Shown here: positions 58,996 through 64,000 of the stretch, in pieces
How the letters are laid out: the number at the start of each line of letters is the position of its first letter
Position numbering within the stretch: position 1 is the stretch's first letter
Notes under the pieces: generated by a model
Seen by the model: only the letters and a program-made list of their open reading frames with translations
Database searches by the model: none
Told to the model about the DNA's origin: nothing
Assembly (NCBI GenBank): GCA_037576195.1
Contig: CM075101.1
Location: 27,404,001-27,468,000, forward strand
Direction of reading: 5' to 3'
Source: Phytoseiulus persimilis
Lineage: Eukaryota; Arthropoda; Arachnida; Mesostigmata; Phytoseiidae
DNA: 64,000 bases
Program-made: the position numbers and the translations under genes

Positions 58996-61136
58996 ATGTC
59001 TTTATTCAAAGTCCGCGACTTCTGGGAAGCTCAGGGATCCGAGGACGAAGAGTATTCAGGAGTGGGCTCTATATGTTTCCATCTGATCGACGGTCTCGGT
59101 GTGTAATCTGTGTAGTGATTGTTACTGTATCCGTAGACGGGAGAGTATGGGCGGGTCACGCTCACTACATCGCGCCGAGAATAACTTCGGGAGGGTTTCC
59201 GATTGTTCTGCTGGATCCATCTAGAGTGCTCGCCCCAAGCATTCTTGAGCACTGTTTCCATCTAGACGATCTCATTCCGTTTTTCCTGGGTCGCAAGCTG
59301 GGAAGCTTTTGAATAGTTGTGGAGTCCGAGAGCAGCTTCCTCACGTGATACACGTGGAGGCCCTCAGGAATCGAAAAGTATTCCTTCTTCTCGTGTTCGA
59401 CTCCGTTGCAAGGGCCGTCTCATGCACGCGGCGGTGTCGCATTCTCGATACGCGGAGATGACTCGGCATCGGACATGCTAGCATGTACTTTTTCAGATTA
59501 AATTGACTTGGAGTGACCGTCTTCAAACCATAACGACTTTTACACCCATAGATTGCCTCGTGACGGGCAACCTGGCCGGAGTTATCCGCGTTTTTCATGT
59601 TGAAGGCTTGGTCGGGTATAAAGCAGACCATTTGTTGATAGAAAAGCAGTTGGAACAGCCCATTCTCCAAGTTTCGTTCGGAAGATTCTCCTCCCATTCA
59701 CCCGAGCTGTCCACCTGTATCCTCCATCCGAGGAAGATTTCTGTTGTGTCCATAAAAGGTGGGGAGCCTCCAGAGGCACGTATTGAATATTGAATGCAGG
59801 TTCTTCTCATTCGTATTTGAGTGAGCGAAAGGTACTTTGTTGCAGCTAACGCGCTTGGCGGAAGCACGCAGTTGGAAGCGAGCTTGGAGACGCTTTACCA
59901 GCACAAACTTGAGCGATGCAGTTACTTGTTCGCTCAGGGCCCGTTCGGAGGAGCTACAGGTCTGTGATTATATCCTCCCCTCCCCCAGTGCACATGGGGC
60001 CGTTTTTCTCCGAACAAGCTTGTTTTCATTTAAATGCGCAACACTCAAGAAGCCGACGAAATCTTCCAGTAAAGGATTTGATATGTGTTCAAAGCGTCGA
60101 TGGCGTCCTGAGTGTCTTCGACCAAGAGAGCCATGCATTTGATCGACCCCTCCCAGGAGTCGTCCTCCCAGGGCCTCTAGCTTACATGGATCGGACGGAC
60201 TCATTCGTCACCGTGACTTCCAGTTTCACGCTGGAAACTTTCCGTTACCAGGTAGGTCTGGTTAAGTGCTCAAACTTGAGCCTCCGAGTTGGACTTTGTT
60301 TCGAGGTCTTCCGATATCACGTGAACGAATAATCAGTCGGGACGTGTCTCAGAACACTTCAACTTCTTGCTGCCGCTCGACATTTGCACGAGCCGATTTG
60401 CTTGACTCGTAACTGCTCATGTCTTTCAAGGTGCTCGCGTCAGCGACCCTCTCCGACGACGCACAACCAGGGGTCCGTGGGAAACGGGTCATTGTGAGTT
60501 GATCATGCTTTTACAGGTCGATCCCTAATTTTTCACGATTAGTGCAGATTGAATCCATTTTGTAACACCAGACATCGTATCCAGAGCGAATGGAGCCGTC
60601 CGTTGGGTGAAATGGTCACGGATATAAAAGTGGCCAACGGTTTGAACGAGCAGCTCATTTTCTGTTTAGGTTTGTGAATCCATAGGAATTGAGCAGATCC
60701 GATAATGGAAAAAACAGCAGTGAAATCGTCATCACTGGATTTTACGATTGAGGGACATGTTTTCCACCCGAAGCATACCTTCCAGGGGAGCAGACATTGT
60801 TCGTACTCAAATCGAACGCTGATCTTATGTACACCAAGCGTTTCGACTTCAATCCCCGGTGCTTTCATGTCTATGCAAGAGGTAGGTCCCGATCACTGGC
60901 TATATTCTTGCGAGATCATGGATCATAGTTGTCCTCAAAGTCCGGCTCGGTCGGAGCTGGCCTGAGACTCAGCCGTGGGCGTTACAGATCCCAACGACCC
61001 TTTCCTGTTCACGATGGTCGCGTCTCAGAACAATACAATACTTGTCTATGAGAAAACTCAACTGCGGTGGGCCGCGCAAGTAGACGACACTCCTGGAATC
61101 ACCGCCGCACTCAGGGCTGACTTCACTTTCCAAAAG
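58996..61136 (+). CDS. BBS9: BBS9 exons 1-8: N-terminal beta-propeller
   Basis: These eight exons encode most of the seven-bladed propeller. Junctions: LIDGL-DCLVTGNLAGVIRVF (exon 1/2); VVSIKG then LYQHKLERCSYLFAQGPFGG (exon 3); DLICVQSVDG to TFRYQ (exon 4); VLASATLSDDAQ (exon 5); SEWSRPLGEMVTDIKV (exon 6); GEQTLFVLKSNADLMYTKRF (exon 7); NNTILVYEKTQLRWAAQV (exon 8). Introns are 87-453 bp. Several donors depart from consensus after GT (GTCTGT at 59,960; GTTTGT at 60,670 and 61,137). Confidence 0.9.
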
Positions 61137-63406
61137 GTTTGTCGATGCAGAGCCAGGAACCATCATTCCCCTCCGAAACAACGGAGAATGCTATATGGTG
61201 GCTAGACATCCCGCCCCAGCGAGCAAGACGAGTGCTCCGATAACGCTACCTAGATAGAGCGTCGGTGTTCTCATTTTCCGCTCCAACCCGGAGCTCACAC
61301 GCGAGCTACCACGATATCGCATTTCATCGCCGGTTTCCAGGGTACAATTGTCTTGCTGAACGACAACGCGAAGATCCGTCTGTGTTACCTGGGGACATCT
61401 CCATCTCTCTTCGTCGCGGCCGCTCCGGAGAGGAGGGAACTGTCAACAGATCCCCAAGAGCTGAAAAAGTTACATGCAATAGCGTCCGGAGGTGAGGTAC
61501 CCCAGCCCGACCTGACGGAAATTGCTGTTTGTCCAAGTGCTCGAAACTTTCGGAAGTGCTCGAATCTAATTAGGAATTTATGCTATTCAGCTGTCAAGCT
61601 TGATGAAACATGCAGTCGGCCCTTGAGCGTTGATCTTCATCTCGGCGGTTTACAAATGCTGGTCTGTTTCCACACTGAAATCCATCGAATCAACATTCCG
61701 TCTAGTAAGCGCTCTCGACTGAAGTTCTCGATTCGCAGAACGGGGTTCCCGCGCAAACTGTGCAAATAACGTTGGAACCCCCGACGAATACACCGCCGCT
61801 CGAGGCCAGGGTGCTCGTGGTGCCTCCACCGCCATTCACGGCTTCGCCACTCGAATTCAACCTCACCCAATGCGAAGGCAAAACGACTCTAGAAACCACA
61901 ATAAGCCCGAGGAAAGAATTCACCCCAGCTGATATGGTTCTCCATGTCACAGTTATATATCGACATCCAAAGCTTGGAATAAGGGTGGGTCTTTGGACGC
62001 TCATGCAGAGGAGTCCTTGATCAAAGCTTGACTCGGAAGCGTGCAACTAGGGCTCGGCCGTTTCTATCGCAGATTTCTCGAGGGGAGATCGATTTACCGC
62101 TAGAGCTCGTGGTGAGAATCCATCCGAATCCTCCGAAGAGTGCAAAGTTCAAGGTGACATTGGAATCATCGCAAGCCGCGTTGAGTCCGTCAGAATTATT
62201 CCCGACCCTGCTCAAAGATTCAGGCATGGAGGTGGAGTTTGAGTACTTCAATGGAAATCGAGTCGGATTCTTTGTATCAGGAAATAAGTACCGGATTCAA
62301 GGTTTGCGCAGGATGATTATTCTCGTGGTGAAAAGGGATTTGTCCGAGCTCTTCGCCTTGAAGTTAATTCCCCCTCATTTGAAGGCGACGTTTACCCGTC
62401 CCTGGCTCTCATGGTTGATCACTGCATTAAGAAAGTTCAGAAAGCTCAGGCTGACATCATATTGACGACGAAACCACCCGTATTCGATGATTTCCTTCAG
62501 GTGATCGCAGATCACATCCAGGTAATACATGGTCAAAGTCGATGAAGGAAAAAACAGTGCGACGGCTCTGTTTGAAGCCTGCTAGCTGGCTGTGGAAGCT
62601 GATGCGGTTCCGTTCCCTTCGCAGTCGATCCTGGCCTTGGAAGACACGGAGAAGCGTTTGGAGCAGCTGGCTAGCCAGTATAGAGCTGTTGAGAAGCGTC
62701 TGCTGGCAAAAACGAAAGATAAGACACCGAGTCCCTTCAACAACTTGGACAAGCTGCTCGAGATGACTCACCACGATGTACGGAACAAGTACAATGGGGA
62801 AATCGTTGTTCCGACAACGGTGATGCGTTGAGATTCTGAACTATATTTGAGGCCAACTTTTCCATGAAGCTCCTCCGAACATCGGACGAAGGCATCCGCG
62901 TCCAAGCGGGATTGCCCGTAACGGCGTCGGCTCTGAACGCCGCAGGAGTCCTGGTTACACACCTGCTAGTGCTGTCGAGCCGGATCCCGCAGAGTTACGC
63001 CGGAACAGTGGTCAATCTCTTAAACTGTCAAGAAGAAGATGCATTCTCTGAAGTAAGTCCAGTGTGGCCGAATCATCTCTTCATTAATGTATTGGAGGAG
63101 CAATCGCGTTCGAGCATGTCATGTGTTGACGGCGATCTCGCGAGTGACGATACCTTCTTTCAGTTCTGGGAGGAACAAACAACGTCGGCCCTGTGTTCGC
63201 TGATGAAACAGTTGAAAATCGGGAAAGGTCTCCACGAGAGCTCAGGCCTTCAAGCGCTGTTGGCCATCTTGTGGGACAATCAGGTCGAAGAGGAAATCGA
63301 AGAACCACAGCGGAAGATACAGCCTGAAGAGGATTTGCAAGAAAAACCTTTTGAGAGGAATGACCAAGGAAGAGATATAGAAGGGGAGGGTAGCGATCAG
63401 TGGTGA
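58996..63406 (+). CDS. BBS9: BBS9 / PTHB1, core subunit of the BBSome, 15 exons
   Basis: BBS9 is a core subunit of the octameric BBSome, which moves membrane cargo in and out of primary cilia; in arthropods, cilia are chiefly on sensory neurons. Exons by splice signals and phase are 58996-59098, 59552-59758, 59846-59959, 60070-60251, 60431-60493, 60585-60669, 60786-60881, 60973-61136, 61341-61592, 61739-61984, 62073-62301, 62364-62521, 62586-62777, 62852-63052 and 63164-63406. Joined, they give about 844 residues, against 887 in human. The match runs from MSLFKVRDFW through the beta-propeller (DLICVQSVDGVLSVFDQES, PGPLAYMDRTDSFVTV), the GAE-like middle (PPPPFTASPLEFNLTQ) and the C-terminal helices (KRLLAKTKDKTPSPFNNLDK). 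The Arg/Glu-rich tail after FWEEQTTSALCSLMKQL is unlike vertebrates. The end of exon 9 is the least certain border. The gene looks intact. Confidence 0.93.
61341..61592 (+). CDS. BBS9: BBS9 exon 9 (3' border uncertain)
   Basis: The exon starts after GGTTTCCAG and encodes GTIVLLNDNAKIRLCYLGTS then PSLFVAAAPERRELSTD, a clear family match. A GTGAGG at 61,492 looks like a donor, but the frame goes on with a family-like DLTEIAVCPSARNF, so I read through it. The next exon needs phase 0. A GTCAAG at 61,593 keeps the length close to the human protein; GTTTGT at 61,527 is the alternative. Reading on to the in-frame stop at 61,769 would lose the match. Confidence 0.65.
61739..63406 (+). CDS. BBS9: BBS9 exons 10-15: middle and C-terminal domains
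   Basis: Exon 10 (NGVPAQTVQITLEPPTNTPP to YRHPKLGIR) and exon 11 (ISRGEIDLPLELVVRIHPNP to GNRVGFFVSGNKYRIQ) match the human region from VTVKVTLQNR to ASKTSQRYRIQ. Exon 12 carries FEGDVYPSLALMVDHCIKKV to FDDFLQVIADHIQ. Exon 13 carries RLEQLASQYRAVEKRLLAKT. Exon 14 spans ANFSMKLLRTSDEGIRVQAG to AFSE, and exon 15 starts FWEEQTTSALCSLMK. Introns are only 62-111 bp. The exon 14/15 border is an intron although the frame is open across it, because FWEEQTT aligns directly after AFSE. Confidence 0.88.
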
Positions 63407-63520
63407 ATCGAGAGCTCCTCCCGCACTACAGGAGGGTGAACCTCATACCTAGAGGGCTGATCTCCGCTTGCCAGACGAGGCTGTAGCCTTGGGTGTTAAA
63501 TCCCTACAAAGACCTGGAGC

Positions 63521-63526
63521 AATAAA
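63521..63526 (+). terminator. Polyadenylation signal of BBS9
   Basis: AATAAA lies 115 bases after the BBS9 stop codon, the first canonical signal downstream on this strand. Confidence 0.6.
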
Positions 63527-63543
63527 TGCGAACGATTCTTATT

Positions 63544-63786
63544 CTATTCTTTCACAATTTCCCGTTCTCGGCAGAGAAGCTCTGAAGAACAGTTGAGGCA
63601 GCTAGGATCCGGATGGAACGTCTTGTTGACATCACTGGGACTGGGAGTGCCCCGGCGATGGGACATGATTTGAATCAGATTTTCCGCTCCATCCTCGTTT
63701 TCGAGAGGAAAATGTAGCCGGGGGGAGGTCGCGGCGGTCACTCTCCTGGCCAATACTTGTGGGATTACCATCTCAACAGGTTTCCT
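63544..63786 (-). CDS. Possible last exon of a convergent, unidentified gene
   Basis: On the minus strand, an acceptor-like CTTAG at 63,787 is followed by an open frame of 80 codons: RKPVEMVIPQVLARRVTAAT and, further on, SHRRGTPSPSDVNKTFHPDP with CLNCSSELL, ending in TAG. An in-frame ATG at 63,771 gives 75 residues if it is a start instead. I do not recognise the family. The frame reads as protein-like, but no upstream exon is visible before the window edge. It would converge tail to tail with BBS9. Confidence 0.3.
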   Translation of the reverse strand, partial: RKPVEMVIPQVLARRVTAATSPRLHFPLENEDGAENLIQIMSHRRGTPSPSDVNKTFHPDPSCLNCSSELLCREREIVKE

Positions 63787-64000
63787 CTAAGATCGTGGAC
63801 TGACCTCCTCGACACGTACACATCTGTGAGCAGATGAGGAATTCATAGAGTCAGCACGACGGTTCTAAGTGGAACGGCGAAGTCGCCGGAGGACTCTCAG
63901 GGGAGAAGCAAGAAATAATCCTTCTGAACCGCTGAAGATCTCGCGAAGTCGCGTAAGGAATCTCATAACAGTTCGATGTCAATGAGACTAACGGAATACC
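63787..64000. other. Window edge, nothing recognised
   Basis: This short stretch may be intron of the convergent minus-strand gene. I see no coding match or repeat in it. Confidence 0.3.

Overview
This looks like nuclear DNA of a small-genome arthropod, and I lean towards a mite. Base composition is near 50% GC. The introns are spliceosomal, some of them only 60-110 bp. The three recognisable genes are animal genes, and a LINE remnant resembles non-LTR elements I know from ticks and mites. The species assignment is inference. There are no bacterial, CRISPR, tRNA or rRNA features.

Layout. (1) About 1-22,380: no recognisable gene. This is probably the 5' flank or long-intron territory of the next gene; it contains homopolymer G, GTC/CGT and GCAT simple repeats and many chance open frames on both strands. 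(2) 22,383-41,337, plus strand: a Ca2+/calmodulin-dependent cyclic nucleotide phosphodiesterase (PDE1). Eight exons (27,837-41,337) are anchored by conserved PDE1 sequence, including all the metal-binding histidines and aspartates and the invariant glutamine. A Ser/Thr-rich open frame at 22,383-23,047 ends in a donor of exactly the right phase and is proposed as an N-terminal exon. One intron (40,358-40,550) uses a GC donor. (3) 41,338-44,120: spacer. (4) 44,125-49,027: a large 45-46 bp minisatellite with higher-order structure. It holds two nearly identical tandem copies of about 2 kb, each carrying the same palindrome-rich insert, followed by a short degenerate arm in inverted orientation. 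(5) 49,034-50,278: a roughly 1.2 kb segment bounded by clusters of self-complementary AACCGC motifs, probably a non-autonomous DNA element. (6) 50,280-55,320: intergenic DNA with strong hairpins and coding-like scraps. (7) 55,340-57,103, minus strand: ALG9 mannosyltransferase, complete in a single exon. (8) About 57,500-58,170: degraded 3' end of a LINE. (9) 58,996-63,406, plus strand: BBS9/PTHB1, 15 exons, apparently complete, with an AATAAA signal at 63,521. (10) 63,544-63,786, minus strand: a possible last exon of a convergent gene.

The genes do not form a pathway. PDE1 hydrolyses cAMP/cGMP in the cytosol, ALG9 adds mannose to the lipid-linked oligosaccharide in the ER, and BBS9 is a core subunit of the ciliary BBSome. 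ALG9 and BBS9 are head to head, with the LINE remnant between them.

All exon borders come from reading splice signals, reading-frame phase and remembered family sequences. None was checked against transcripts or a database.
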